DNA from: Welwitschia mirabilis
Lineage: Eukaryota; Gnetophyta; Gnetopsida; Welwitschiales
DNA: 64,000 nucleotides
Direction: 5' to 3'
NCBI GenBank assembly: GCA_051453625.1
Contig: JBOZIK010000001.1
Span: forward strand, 212,758,157-212,822,156
Part shown: piece after piece, positions 12,131-24,430 of the stretch
Position numbering within the stretch: the stretch's first letter is position 1
Layout: each line of letters starts with the position of its first letter
Program-made: the position numbers and the translations under genes
Notes under the pieces: model-generated
What the model was told of the DNA's origin: nothing
Databases searched by the model: none
The model's input: only the letters and a program-made list of their open reading frames with translations

Positions 12131-14218
12131 ATGAATCATGATAAAAAACTAATGTTTCAAGGTCATCAAAAATTAACAAAAGAGAATTTAATTAATGTAA
12201 AGCATATAAAAACAATAATTAAGAGAGGGTTACTAGTTTATATGATATACCTAAAATCAATTAGCTTAAAGGAAGAATAAACCTTAGTAAAGAATATAGC
12301 AATAGTCTAAGAATATCTCAATGTATTTACAATAAAATTACCAAGGATGACACCACTTCGGGAAGTTGAGTTTTCCATTGAGTTGATCCTAGCAAGCTAG
12401 CTAATTTCTAAGGCATAACATAGAATGTCTCTTATAGAAATGAAAGAATTAAAACTCAGCTTACAAAACTCTTATAAAAAGGCTTCATTCATCCTAGTTT
12501 GTTACAATGGGGAGTACCTGTATTATTTCTAAAGAAGAAGGATGGAGCATTAAGATTATGCATTGATTATAGAAAAATAAATAAGATCATCAGTAATAAC
12601 AAGTATCCACTACTAGAATTAAATGACCTTTTTTATTAATTTAATAAAGCTATGATATTCTTAAAGTTGATATAAAATCTAAAAATCATCAAATTCAACT
12701 CAAGGAAGAAGATGTTCATTGAACAACATTTAGAACTCAGTATGGATATTATGAGTATACTATTATACCTTTTAATTTAACTAATGCCTAAGCAGTATTT
12801 TTTAGTCTTATGAATTATGTCTTAGTTTCTTTATAATAGTATCTATTGATGATAGCCTCATTTATTCTAAGACTTATAAAGAAAATGAAAAACACTTGAG
12901 AACAGTATTTCAAATTTTACGAAATTATCAAATATATGTTAACATTGAAAATGCTCTTTCTAAAAGGCATCCCTTTAATTTCTAGCCCATGTAATATCCA
13001 AGAAAGTTATACTAGTGGATAAAGATAAAATTAAAGTAATCATGAAATGTTTAATACCTACAAGTATTAATGAGGTTAGAAGGTTTCTTGGTCTTATCAG
13101 GTACTATTATCAATTTATCTTTAANNNNNNNNNNNNNNNNNNNNNNNNNNNNNNNNNNNNNNNNNNNNNNNNNNNNNNNNNNNNNNNNNNNNNNNNNNNN
13201 NNNNNNNNNNNNNNNNNNNNNNNNATGAATCATGATAAAAAACTAATGTTTCAAGGTCATCAAAAATTAACAAAAGAGAATTTAATTAATGTAAAGCATA
13301 TGAAAACAATAATTAAGAGAGGGTTACTAGTTTATATGATATACCTAAAATCAATTAGTTTAAAGTAAGAATAAACCTTAGTAAAGAATATAGCAATAGT
13401 CTAAGAATATCTCGATGTATTTACAATAAAATTACCAAGGATGTCACCACTTCGGGAAGTTGAGTTTTCCATTGAGTTGATCCTAGAAAGCTAGCTAATT
13501 TCTAAGGAATAATATAGAACATCTCCTATAGAAATGAAAGAATTAAAACTCAGCTTGAAAAACTCTTACAAAAAGGCTTCATTCATCCTAGTTTATTGCA
13601 ATGGGGAGTACCTGTATTATTTCTAAAGAAGAAGGATGGATCATTAAGATTATGCATTGATTATAGAAAAATAAATAAGATCACCAGTAATAAGAAGTAT
13701 CCACTACTAGAAATAAATGATCTTTTTGATTAATTTAATAAAGCTATGATATTCTTAAAGTTGATATAAAATCTAGAAATCATCGAATTCAAATCAAGGA
13801 AGAAGCTATTCATTGAACAACATTTAGAATCCAGTATGGATATTATGAGTTTACTATTATACCTTTTGATTTAACTAATGCCCATGAAGTATTTTTTAGT
13901 CTTATGAATTATGTCTTAGTTTCTTTGTAATAGTATCTATTAATGATAGCCTCATTTCTTCCAAGACTTATAAAGAAAATGAAAAACACTTGAGAATAGT
14001 ATTTCAAATTTTACGGAATTATCAAGTATATGTCAACATTGAAAATGCTCTTTCTAAAAGGCATCCATTCAATTTCTAGCCCATGTAATATCAAAGAAAG
14101 GTATACTAGTGGATAAAGATAAAATTAAAGTAATCATGAAATGTTTAATACCTATAAATATTAATGAAGTTAGAAGGTTTCTTGATTTTATTAGGTACTA
14201 TTATCGATTTATCTTTAA
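12131..14218 (+). repeat. Gap-flanking duplication of RT region (994 bp, probable assembly artefact)
   Basis: 12131-13124 and 13225-14218 align base for base at a constant offset of 1094, about 96-97 percent identical by eye over the first 300 bases. The left copy ends at the last base before 100 N, and the right copy begins at the first base after. That is the layout of two overlapping contigs that were not merged. In the right copy the RT active site reads Asn-Asp (AATGAT) instead of Asp-Asp. Confidence 0.9.
12330..13124 (+). pseudogene. Reverse transcriptase domain, first copy
   Basis: The region reads T-P-L-R-E-V-E-F, then, after a frameshift, [20 protein letters not shown] and [16 protein letters not shown]. 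It continues with HQIQLKEEDVH and SIDDSLIYSKTYKENEKHLR, and finally EVRRFLGLIRYYYQFI. The active-site Asp pair is present (GATGAT, 12848-12853). At least six stops and two frameshifts make it nonfunctional. 12131-13124 is repeated at 13225-14218 across a 100-N gap, so this and the next entry may be one locus. Confidence 0.85.
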
Positions 14219-14640
14219 CTTATCTAAGCTAGATTCTTCATTAATGAGCATTTTAAAGAAAAATCAAGACTTTTAATGGAAAAAAAAATGTCAGTAGTTA
14301 TTTGCTCTCTTAAAGAATGCTTAATAAGTGCTTCAGTCCTAGCAATTCTAGATGATTCAAAAACCTTATCAACTTATAACGATCTTGAATTAACTACAGT
14401 AATTTTTACTTTAAAATTGTGGAAGCATTACCTCTATGATGTAAAGTTTTAAGTTTGAACAGATCATAAGAGTTTAAAATACATTTTAACTTAATCAAAC
14501 TTAAACCTTAGAGAAATAAGATTGATGGAATTTTTATGTGACTTTAATCTAAATACTTAACACTATAAAGGTAAGGAAAATAAGTGGCATGTGCACTTAG
14601 TAGATGAGGTAATCTTAAAGTAATCATGAAAATTCACAGC
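14219..14640 (+). pseudogene. RNase H domain, internally deleted
   Basis: After the RT the frame runs through the connection region (LLKECLISASVLAILDD) and jumps directly to TYNDLELTTVIFTLKLWKHY, then TDHKSLKYILT and NLNLREIRLMEFLCDF. In intact gypsy elements roughly 40-50 residues separate these two parts, holding the first catalytic Asp (the DAS motif) and the next acidic residue. They are absent here with no N gap, so this is a real internal deletion. TDHKSL (14459-14476) is kept. Confidence 0.75.
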
Positions 14641-14689
14641 CAAATTTCTATCATTATGTTAAATAAATAAGAAAAGGATGATAATTATT

Positions 14690-16440
14690 GAAAATTAAAG
14701 GACTAGTTAGAAAATCTAGTAGACTTATAGAATTTTAATATTAATTAAAATGATATTATTTGATTCAAGGGAAATTTTTTTGTTTCTAAGGTAGATAAAA
14801 TTAGACATAAGATAATGTTTAAATTTCATAATCCACCTATAATAGGTTATTCTAGAGGAATTAAAACGTATCAAAAGATAGAACAAAATTTTGGTGGCTA
14901 GGGGTAAAAAAATTAGTAAAATTTATGTCAAGGTATCTTAATTATTAATAAGTTAAAGAAGAACATAGGAATCCAATAGGATTACTTTATTCTCATGATA
15001 TTTAAAAATATAAATGGAATATGATTAGCAATGGATTTTAATGTAGGACTTTTAAAAAATCAAAGAGGTTATAACTCTATTATGATAATAATTAATAGAA
15101 CAACTAAGTCAATACATTTCATTCCAATGAAACCTACTTATGATGCCATGAATATAGCCTTCAAAATGTTATTTAGTTGCATGATGTATATTTAGTAATT
15201 ATTTCTGATATGGATTTAAAATTTACTTCTAAGTTTTAACAAGAATTAAAAATAGGTTTAAAAAATTAGCAAAATTTATATCAAGGTATCTTAATTATCA
15301 ATAAGTTAAAGAAGAACATAGAAATCCAATAGGATTACTTTATTCTCATGATATTTGAAAATATAAATGGAATATGATTAGCAATGGATTTTATTGTAGG
15401 ACTTTTAAAAACTCAAAGAGGTTATAACTCTATTATGATAATAATTAATAGAGAAATTAAGTCAATACATTTCATTCCAATGAAACCTACTTATGATTCC
15501 ATGAATATAACCTTCTAAATGTTATTTAGTTGCATGATGTATCTTTAGTAATTATTTTTGATAGAGATTTAAAATTTACTTCTAAGTTTTGACAAGAATT
15601 AAAAATAAGTTTAAGAACCAGGCTAAATATGATCACTACATTTTACCCTTGAATAGATGATTAAACAGAAAGCGTTAGTAAAATTTTAGAAGATGTTCTT
15701 AGAGCACATATTCTAAATAATTCCAATAGTTAGAAAAAGTACCTATTATTGGTAGAATTTACATATTATAATAATCATTAGAGTTCAATTGAAATGGCTT
15801 CATTTGAAGCATATGATGGGAAGTGTAAATAATCTACTTCATAGATAAAACCTAAAGAAAGATTAATGATAGGACTAGAAATGCTATAAGAAATGAAAAG
15901 TAAAATAAGAATCATTAAAAATATACTTAAAGAAGTAGCAAATAGATAAAAGATGTATGAAAACTATTGAATAAGAGATCTTGAGTTCAAAATATATGAT
16001 CATGTATTTTTTTAAAGTATTACTAATGAAATCAATAATTAAAAGGGTTAAGAGATAAAAAATTAACTCCTCAGTTCATTGGATCATTTGATCTATGAAA
16101 AAAAAGTTGGACGTACTACATATAATCTTGTTCTACCCCCTAAATTATTGCACTTACATGATGGTTTCCATATAAGTATGCTAAGAAATTATATTGTAGA
16201 TCCTTTATATGTGTTAAATTAGTTTCATACTTAGGTGGAATCAAATTGTTTAAGTATAAAGAAGCTAGAAGCAATGCTAGATAAATTAACTATCAATTAA
16301 TAAAATAAGGAGATCCATCAAGTGAAGGTAAAGTGGAGTAATTATATTCTTGATGAAGGAACTTTACAGCTAGAGGAAAATAATGAAAAATTAATACCCA
16401 AATCTCTTTAAATCTCATAATATATAGTTAAATGTTCTAA
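14690..16440 (+). pseudogene. Integrase domain with internal 353-bp tandem duplication
   Basis: The zinc-binding region is poorly kept. The core is recognisable by VKEEHRNPIGLL, MDFIVGLLKTQRGYNSIM (with the first catalytic Asp in MDF), TKSIHFIPMKPTY and RDLKFTSKF. Downstream is a region equivalent to the usual YNN.H.SSI.M.PFEA (about 15768-15815). The stretch 14902-15254 is repeated at 15255-15607 without any gap, so the core appears twice. The second copy is closer to a typical integrase (MDFIVGL against MDFNVGL). Numerous stops are present. Confidence 0.8.
14902..15607 (+). repeat. 353-bp direct tandem duplication inside integrase
   Basis: Positions 14902-15254 and 15255-15607 match at a constant offset of 353 (for example GTTAAAGAAGAACATAG at 14952 and 15305). 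A handful of substitutions separate them, and there is no N between. Each copy contains the integrase core segment. Confidence 0.9.
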
Positions 16441-16483
16441 AGAATTTTTATATATCTTAATTCCTAAGAGTGAATCATCCTAA

Positions 16484-16494
16484 GTGAGGGAGGA
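16484..16494 (+). promoter_or_regulatory. Polypurine tract of the family A element
   Basis: GTGAGGGAGGA directly precedes the 3' LTR start TGTCATATCCC at 16495. This is the expected position of the plus-strand priming site. Confidence 0.75.
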
Positions 16495-17366
16495 TGTCAT
16501 ATCCCAAATTTTATAAACTTCATTTACTTAAATATTAAGTATATTAAGCTTTTAGTCAAATGACTAATTATCTTTAAAGAACTTATTAAAATAAGATACA
16601 TTTTAAATTAAATTTAGTTCATAATTTTTATAATTTATCATGAAAATGATAAAAATCATATTAAAAGATTTTTATGAGAAAATCTATCTAAGCATTTAAA
16701 ATTAGATAATCCCATTATGTGAGGAATTAAAATCACATGATGAAACTAATAATTTAAAAATTTTAAGAGGACATAATAATATATTTTACATATTATTTAT
16801 CATTTAAATTCTTGACAAATGTAATAGGTGTACTATATTATGAATAAATATTTTCTTTTTTGTTTTATCTGATTGATAAATTTTATGAATTATAAAACAA
16901 ATGAGCATTTGAATAATTACATGCACTCTTACTTATAACCAAGAATGATAAATGAGTAGATTTAATCCACCATGATTGTTATGTTATTAAGATGTGTAAG
17001 CAAACTTGATTCATAGCATACTCATTATTTTATTCATTAAAATTGAAGAGTTTATTTCATTATGCCGCATGACAATTTTGAGATTTATATGTTTATTTCT
17101 TTAATACATGTCTTAGATGAATTAAACTTACTTATGATCCAAAAAAGAGCTGGTATGAGAAAATGATATATGTAATTAACCTTACTAATTAAAATAATAA
17201 GATTACTCACTCTAGTTAGGTGCATGAGTTATAAATATAATCCCTTTTCAGGCTTCAACATTACTTATTACTCATTTTACTTATCAATGCTAAATCATGT
17301 GATCTTGAGCTATATGGATTTGTTTATCTATATATAGAGATCTCTCTGGTTTTGTAGAAGGAGATA

Positions 17367-17407
<41 letters not shown>

Positions 17408-17446
17408 CACACACACTCTTACTCACACACACACACACACACACAC

Positions 17447-17487
<41 letters not shown>

Positions 17488-20400
17488 NNNNNNNNNNNNN
17501 NNNNNNNNNNNNNNNNNNNNNNNNNNNNNNNNNNNNNNNNNNNNNNNNNNNNNNNNNNNNNNNNNNNNNNNNNNNNNNNNNNNNNNNNNNNNNNNNNNNN
17601 NNNNNNNNNNNNNNNNNNNNNNNNNNNNNNNNNNNNNNNNNNNNNNNNNNNNNNNNNNNNNNNNNNNNNNNNNNNNNNNNNNNNNNNNNNNNNNNNNNNN
17701 NNNNNNNNNNNNNNNNNNNNNNNNNNNNNNNNNNNNNNNNNNNNNNNNNNNNNNNNNNNNNNNNNNNNNNNNNNNNNNNNNNNNNNNNNNNNNNNNNNNN
17801 NNNNNNNNNNNNNNNNNNNNNNNNNNNNNNNNNNNNNNNNNNNNNNNNNNNNNNNNNNNNNNNNNNNNNNNNNNNNNNNNNNNNNNNNNNNNNNNNNNNN
17901 NNNNNNNNNNNNNNNNNNNNNNNNNNNNNNNNNNNNNNNNNNNNNNNNNNNNNNNNNNNNNNNNNNNNNNNNNNNNNNNNNNNNNNNNNNNNNNNNNNNN
18001 NNNNNNNNNNNNNNNNNNNNNNNNNNNNNNNNNNNNNNNNNNNNNNNNNNNNNNNNNNNNNNNNNNNNNNNNNNNNNNNNNNNNNNNNNNNNNNNNNNNN
18101 NNNNNNNNNNNNNNNNNNNNNNNNNNNNNNNNNNNNNNNNNNNNNNNNNNNNNNNNNNNNNNNNNNNNNNNNNNNNNNNNNNNNNNNNNNNNNNNNNNNN
18201 NNNNNNNNNNNNNNNNNNNNNNNNNNNNNNNNNNNNNNNNNNNNNNNNNNNNNNNNNNNNNNNNNNNNNNNNNNNNNNNNNNNNNNNNNNNNNNNNNNNN
18301 NNNNNNNNNNNNNNNNNNNNNNNNNNNNNNNNNNNNNNNNNNNNNNNNNNNNNNNNNNNNNNNNNNNNNNNNNNNNNNNNNNNNNNNNNNNNNNNNNNNN
18401 NNNNNNNNNNNNNNNNNNNNNNNNNNNNNNNNNNNNNNNNNNNNNNNNNNNNNNNNNNNNNAAGGAAATTAGGGTATCCATGTTTATTTTAATACTATAT
18501 TTTTATCTATTATACATTAGAACCATCTTATTAGGGGAAAAGTCTAATCCTCAAAAATCTCTTTAGGATAGTACGCTTCCATGGAAATCTAAAGGCTCAT
18601 AGTAAATGGTTCTTTGAATTGATTTGATTTTTCTTTTTATAATAATTTGAATTAGTTACTTAGTTAAGATACTATATAGGTAATTAGTTAGTATATCCAT
18701 TATTTTACTAATATAAGTTATTACTTAACTAGTTATAAAAACTTTATCATTTTTTCTTTATTACAAAAATTAATTTTTCATAATAGAGAGATAGAAATAA
18801 AAATATTATATCTTATTAATTAGTAGGTACAAATTAGTGACATTTATTTTGGAGGTCTATGATTGTATTGTAAACATGAGAATGTAAATATAATAATTTT
18901 ATAATGCATAATTAATTTTTAAAAATTGTTTGTTAAAATATGTTAGAAAAAAATGCAAAAAATAGTAAGCGAATAATTTACGTTTTTTAACTATCTACTC
19001 AAATATTTGCAAACTTAAGAATTCTAATTTTTAGAAAAGTAAATAATATTTCTAAAACATCTTTAATCATTTAAAAATTCAAAGTACTTTAAAAGTTATG
19101 ATCATTTTAGTAGTGCGGTAGGACTGAAATTTTAGAAAATTTGACAGATTTTGATCTTAAAAGATAACCTTAGAAATAATAGTTTTAGAATTCCAAGATA
19201 ATTTGTGTCATATTTTGAGAATTCTATTAGGTGTCTACTTTTGAAAAAAATACTATAATTTCTTTTTCCTTCATAATTAATTAATTATTAAGTTTTAACT
19301 ATAATGTGTCCTTAGAGATCAAAGATGTTGAAGTTATTGTTTAAAGTTAAAAAAAAATTATTACATAAAATTTTATATGGAAATTAATATATAAAATATG
19401 TTTATATTAGTAACATTAAGTTAAAATTACCTATAAATAGTATTAATTTGTAGAAATACCTCTTTTACCCTTTTTCCTTTATCTTACTTTGAATGTGTAT
19501 GCTTATAAGAGTTTTCACCTTAGTAGTTTAAGTATCATAAATAATCTCTAGCTCATTACTTTTTTTTCTATTGACTTATAATATAGTCATATGAATATTA
19601 GATAAAGAGTTATATCTTAACAACTATGCTTAAGCTATACTTTCTTTTATTTACCTTATTTACAGTAATTTATAAAGATTGTCATATGAGCATGGAAGGA
19701 TGTTACTAGGATTGACATAGCTCGAGGTATGTTTTAGTTTCTTTAAGCATATTATTAAAAGTAATTTGATACATTTTGAATATGTTTAATAATTATTAAA
19801 AGAAAATTAATGGAATATTTCCTTTATTTAGAAAGAAAAGAAAATAATATTTCCTTTATCTAGATTTTTACTATTGTACTCTTGAATATACAAATGTTCT
19901 TATTTGGATGTTTCTATAAAATAAATATAATGATGATTATAATTATTATAATTAGTTAAATAATCTATCAAATATCCATATTAATTAGAATTTTTTAAAT
20001 TCATTTATGTGATGTATTCATCGAATATGATTAAATCAAGATAATTCTAATAATGTTCATATCCACGCTTAGAGCTCATTAAAAAGGTGGGTTGCATTGT
20101 ATTTTTTTCAAATAATACCATTGTATAGGTAGATTTGATTACCACTTTCGTATCTTACCCATGTATGAACTTACTTTAACTTAATATCTTGAGTCCACCA
20201 TCTAGAGATGCTTTAAGAAATCATGGTTATTTGTAAGCATGCATCCACCTCATTATGGTTTTATTGAGGTGAATTAAAAGACTATAAACTTGATCAAATT
20301 CATGTTTGTATACTTTAGAACCTAAAGTAAAACTAGTCCATATCCCGAGGATGGCTGGATATTAAGTTGTAATGTCATTAATTGGAGTTATAAACTTTTA

Positions 20401-20751
20401 TTATATTAATTAGATATTATATTTAAAACTTAACCATGTATATCAATAATAATTTTACATCTTCTTAACTATTTACAAGATATATTTTATGTGATGAAAT
20501 ACTAGAAAGAAATAAAGGATACAAACTTATAACATCACTATTNNNNNNNNNNNNNNNNNNNNNNNNNNNNNNNNNNNNNNNNNNNNNNNNNNNNNNNNNN
20601 NNNNNNNNNNNNNNNNNNNNNNNNNNNNNNNNNNNNNNNNNNNNNNNNNNNNNNNNNNNNNNNNNNNNNNNNNNNNNNNNNNNNNNNNNNNNNNNNNNNN
20701 NNNNNNNNNNNNNNNNNNNNNNNNNNNNNNNNNNNNNNNNNNNNNNNNNNN
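16495..20751 (+). repeat. 3' LTR of the family A element
   Basis: It starts TGTCATATCCCAAATTTT after the polypurine tract and follows the 5' LTR throughout. 18467-20542 parallels about 6700-8815 of the 5' LTR. The last roughly 200 bases lie in the N run 20543-20751. Another N run (17488-18461) starts right after a compound microsatellite. It contains TATATATAG at 17329-17337. Confidence 0.85.
17371..17487. repeat. Compound (CT)n-(AC)n-(CT)n microsatellite inside an LTR
   Basis: A CT run (17371-17402), a mixed ACAC/ACTCTTACTC section and an AC run (about 17404-17448) are followed by another CT run that ends at the N gap 17488-18461. The 5' LTR has a CT tract at the equivalent place (5230-5242), also cut by a gap. 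The other copies there (20790, 35460) have only CT-rich, non-iterated DNA. Confidence 0.9.
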
Positions 20752-23700
20752 TATTTTATCTCTTGTAAAAAAAAGAAGGTACCTTCCATTTTTCATACAA
20801 GTTCATTTGTTTCTATTTCTTTTCATTCTCTTACTTATGGATCTTAAAGCTAAGGATTCTTAAGCTTGAAAGCCTTCATCTTCAACCATTTAAGAATTTA
20901 CTAATGTTTCCAAGTAAGCTCTTTGTTCATGTTGTCCATATGATCTTTTTCAAAGATTATAGTAGAAGGATGTAATATTGAACTAGGCCATTATTTATGG
21001 TTTTAATGAAATTATGTTGTAAATGATTATTTCCTCCCATTGACTCTTACCAAAATTGAAGAAATATGTTGGGCCTCTTATGCTTAATGATTAAGATTAC
21101 TAAGAGATGATTATGGTTAAGTGATCACTTCAGGAATTCACTATATACTCAGAGTTTATGTTTGTTTGTATTAATATATATAATATTATATTTTTATCAA
21201 TTATGCATTAGAACCATTTTATTAGGGCAAAGATATGATCCTCAAAAATCTCTTTTACACTAGTACTCCTTCATGATAATCCTAAGGCTTATTATGAAAA
21301 CTTTTGTACATTGATTTTTCTTTCCACATTGATTTGCATTTCCTAGTTAAAGTATATCTTAAATAATTATTTCAAATATCATATTTATTATTTTATTGAT
21401 TTAAATTATTGCATAACTAGCAGTAGAATTTTTACTATATTTTCATAGTGAAAGTTAGATTTCTAAAATTAGAGGCACAAGTTAAGAATAACATAGTTCA
21501 TCAAATAATGGATATAAATTACTAAACTTCTAATTCTAGGATTATATTATGATTGTAAAAAGTTAATAATAGAAATTTTTTTAATGTGTAATAAATTCTT
21601 TAAAAAATTATTTTTGAAGATAAGTTAGGAAATAAATGCAAAGATAGTAAGTAATTAATTTACATCTTTATAACTAATAAGTAAGCCATTTAAAAACTTA
21701 GAAAGTCTAGGTTATAAGAGGAAAAATAAGCTTTCTAAAACATCTTGACATTTAAAAACTCAAAGTATTTTAAAATTTATGGTCTTTTTAGTGTAATATC
21801 GTAGGATGTAATTTTAGAAAATTTGACTCTTTTAATCTTAAATTATGACATTATAAATAATATTTGTATAATTCCAAAAAAAACTTAAGTTAGTTTATGA
21901 GGATTCTATTATGTGTCTAATTTATGAAAATTTACTATAATTTATTTTTACTTTATTAATTAATTCTTAATTTTTAGTTATAATGTCTTCTTCAAGCTTA
22001 AAAGCTTTATAATTAATGTCTTAAATTATAGAAAAATTACTAGATAAAATTATATAGGTAATTCAAGTATATAGGATAAGTTGTTATTAATAACATTAAG
22101 TTACATTATTTAGGAATAATATTTTATTACAAAAATACCTCTTTTACCTTTTTCTTTAATCTTACTTTGAATATGCATGTGTATAAGCATTTTTACATTG
22201 GTAGTTTGAGTAAATAAATATTCTTTAATTTATCACTTATTTTCTTTACTTATAAGAAAGCTAGATGAGCCTTAAATAACGACTTAGGTCTTAATAACTA
22301 TTCTTAAGCTATACTTCCTTTTATTTAACCACATCACACATAACCATGGGGATTGTCATATGAGCATCAAAGAATGCTTCTAGGATTAGCATAGATCTAG
22401 GTATGAATTATTTTTTCAAGTACATTACTAAGATGTGGTTTGGTACATTTTGAATATTGCTATTATTATTGGAAAGAAAAAGAATTTTTTTTATTGAGGT
22501 TGTTATTATTATAATATTAAATACAAAGATATTTTAGTATTCTTATTTTCTCTTTTATATGATTGTTTCTATAAAATTAATTCATTAATTATTATAATTA
22601 TTATATCTAGGTAAATAATTCATTAATTATTCATATTAGCTAGAATTATATAAAAGAGTTTATGTGGTGTATTCATCAAATGGGACTAAATGAAGATAAT
22701 CCTAACAATGATCATCTTCATGCTTTGATTTCATTACCAATGTAAGTTGCATTGCATTTTTTTAATAATAATCTCCTGAAAGTGTATTTAATCACAACTT
22801 CCCTATCCTACCCATGTATTAACTTACTCTCATTTAATATTTTNNNNNNNNNNNNNNNNNNNNNNNNNNNNNNNNNNNNNNNNNNNNNNNNNNNNNNNNN
22901 NNNNNNNNNNNNNNNNNNNNNNNNNNNNNNNNNNNNNNNNNNNAATTAATGTCTTAAATTATAGAAAAATTACTAGATAAAATTATATAGGTAATTCAAG
23001 TATATAGGATAAGTTGTTATCAATAACATTAAGTTACATTATTTAGGAGTAATAGTTTATTACCAAAATACCTCTTTTACCTTTTTCTTTAATCTTAGTT
23101 TGAATATGCATGTGTATAAGAATTTTTACATTGGTAGTTTGAGTAAATAAATGTTCTTTAATTTATCACTTATTTTCTTTACTTATAAGAAAGCCAGATG
23201 AGCCTTAAATAAAGAATTAGGTCTTAATAACTATTCTTAAGCTATACTTTCTTTTATTTGACCACATCACACATAACCATGGGGATTGTCATATTAGCAT
23301 TAAAGAATGCTTCTAGGATTAACATAGATCTAGGTATGAATTATTTTTTCAAGTACATTACTAAGATGTGGTTTGGTACATTTTGAATATTGTTATTATT
23401 ATTGGAAAGAAAAAGAATTTTTTTTATTGAGGTTGTTATTATTATAATATTAAATATAAAGATATGTTAGTATTCTTATTTTCTCTTTTATATGATTGTT
23501 TCTACAAAATGAATTCATTAGTGATAAGAATTATTATATCTAGGTAAATAATTCATTAATTATTCATATTAGTTAGAATTATATAAAATCATTTATGTGG
23601 TGTATTCATGAAATGGGACTAAATGAAGATAATCCTAACAATGATCATCTTCATGCTTTGATTTCATTACCAATGTAAGTTGCATTACATTTTTTTAATA

Positions 23701-24430
23701 ATAATCTCTTGAAAGTGTATTTAATCATAACTTCCCTATCCTACCCATGTATTAACTTACTCTAATTTAATATTTTGAGCTCTTAGCATCAATAGATCAT
23801 GTTACATCATTTAGACATGTTTCAAGGAAATAAGGTTATTTGTAAGCATGCATCCATTGCATGTACTATGTATTACTTGTATTTGGGATATATCAAGGTG
23901 AACCATAATTCAATGAAGTTGACACTAATTATATTTGTATATTTTAACATTTGAGTTAGAATTAACTCACACCTAGAGAGTGGTTAAATATCAAATTAGA
24001 ATGCCATTAATAAAATTTATAACCTTCAATTATATTGATTAAGTATTATCCTCTGACTTATTCATGTATGTTTTACAAGAAGCTTACATCTCCTTATCTA
24101 CATGTAAGATATCTCTTTATGTGATGAAAAACTAGAAATAAGTAGAACACACAACCCTATGACATCATTATTATATGTAAACAAAAATAAGTTACAAGTT
24201 AATTATAGGTAAATAAATGATAATAATATGATCTTTTTTTAGAATATAAAAACACTAATAAGTATATGATAATAAGATGATTTTTTTAAGAATATAAAAA
24301 ATTAATAAAGAAATAAGTAAAATTTGATCCTAGATTTCATTATATTTACTCGATAATAATAGTAAAGAAGAAAATAAGAAAAGGAGGAAAAAATAGTTCT
24401 TAATTAGGGTAAAAAAGATAAGGTATAAAA
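20752..24430 (+). repeat. Family A LTR, 3' part of the split copy
   Basis: It begins at the LTR point where 3422-4301 breaks off (TTTTATCTCTTG, next to the TATA-downstream region) and continues to the LTR end at about 24430, followed by a decayed primer site. With the roughly 933-base gap duplication removed it is about 2.75 kb, which with the 880 bases upstream makes one full LTR. Confidence 0.8.
22011..23776 (+). repeat. Gap-flanking duplication (833 bp, probable assembly artefact)
   Basis: 22011-22843 and 22944-23776 match at a constant offset of 933 with only scattered differences. The copies end and begin exactly at the two edges of the 100-N gap 22844-22943. This is the unmerged-overlap layout. 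Confidence 0.9.

Larger units (their letters stand above)
12022..16440 (+). pseudogene. pol: pol polyprotein of the family A gypsy element, dead (PR tail, RT, RNase H, IN)
   Basis: Plus-strand fragments in at least two frames follow the order protease tail, RT, RNase H, integrase. Readable landmarks are NLDMNWLM (protease end, about 12060), LREVEFSIEL and [17 protein letters not shown] (RT entry and palm), SIDDSLIYS (RT active site, 12842-12868), EVRRFLGLIRYYYQF (RT end), TDHKSLKYI (RNase H, 14459) and MDF.VGL (integrase, 15031 and 15384). The end pattern W...EGTLQLEE lies near 16340-16410. Stops and small indels occur throughout. Two structural problems inside it are noted separately: an assembly duplication of RT around 13125-13224, and a genuine 353-bp duplication in integrase. 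Confidence 0.85.
4302..20751 (+). mobile_element. Full-length Ty3/gypsy LTR retrotransposon, Tekay/Del-like, degenerate (family A)
   Basis: Order on the plus strand: 5' LTR (4302-9020), tRNA-iMet-type primer site (9024), gag (from 10002), protease tail, reverse transcriptase, RNase H, integrase, polypurine tract (16484-16494) and 3' LTR (from 16495). Domain order RT-RNaseH-IN is that of Ty3/gypsy. LTRs of about 3.6 kb, the primer site and the pol terminus (a W...EGTLQLEE pattern near 16340-16410) fit the plant Tekay/Del chromovirus lineage; no chromodomain could be read, so lineage placement is moderate. All frames carry stops and frameshifts, so the element cannot move by itself. It sits inside another A-family LTR. 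Several N gaps, and one roughly 1-kb assembly duplication inside RT, distort its apparent length. Confidence 0.85.

Noticed and set aside
12131-14218. Tandem duplication of the RT domain
   Set aside because: The copies are bounded exactly by a 100-N gap, so an unmerged contig overlap explains it better than a biological duplication.
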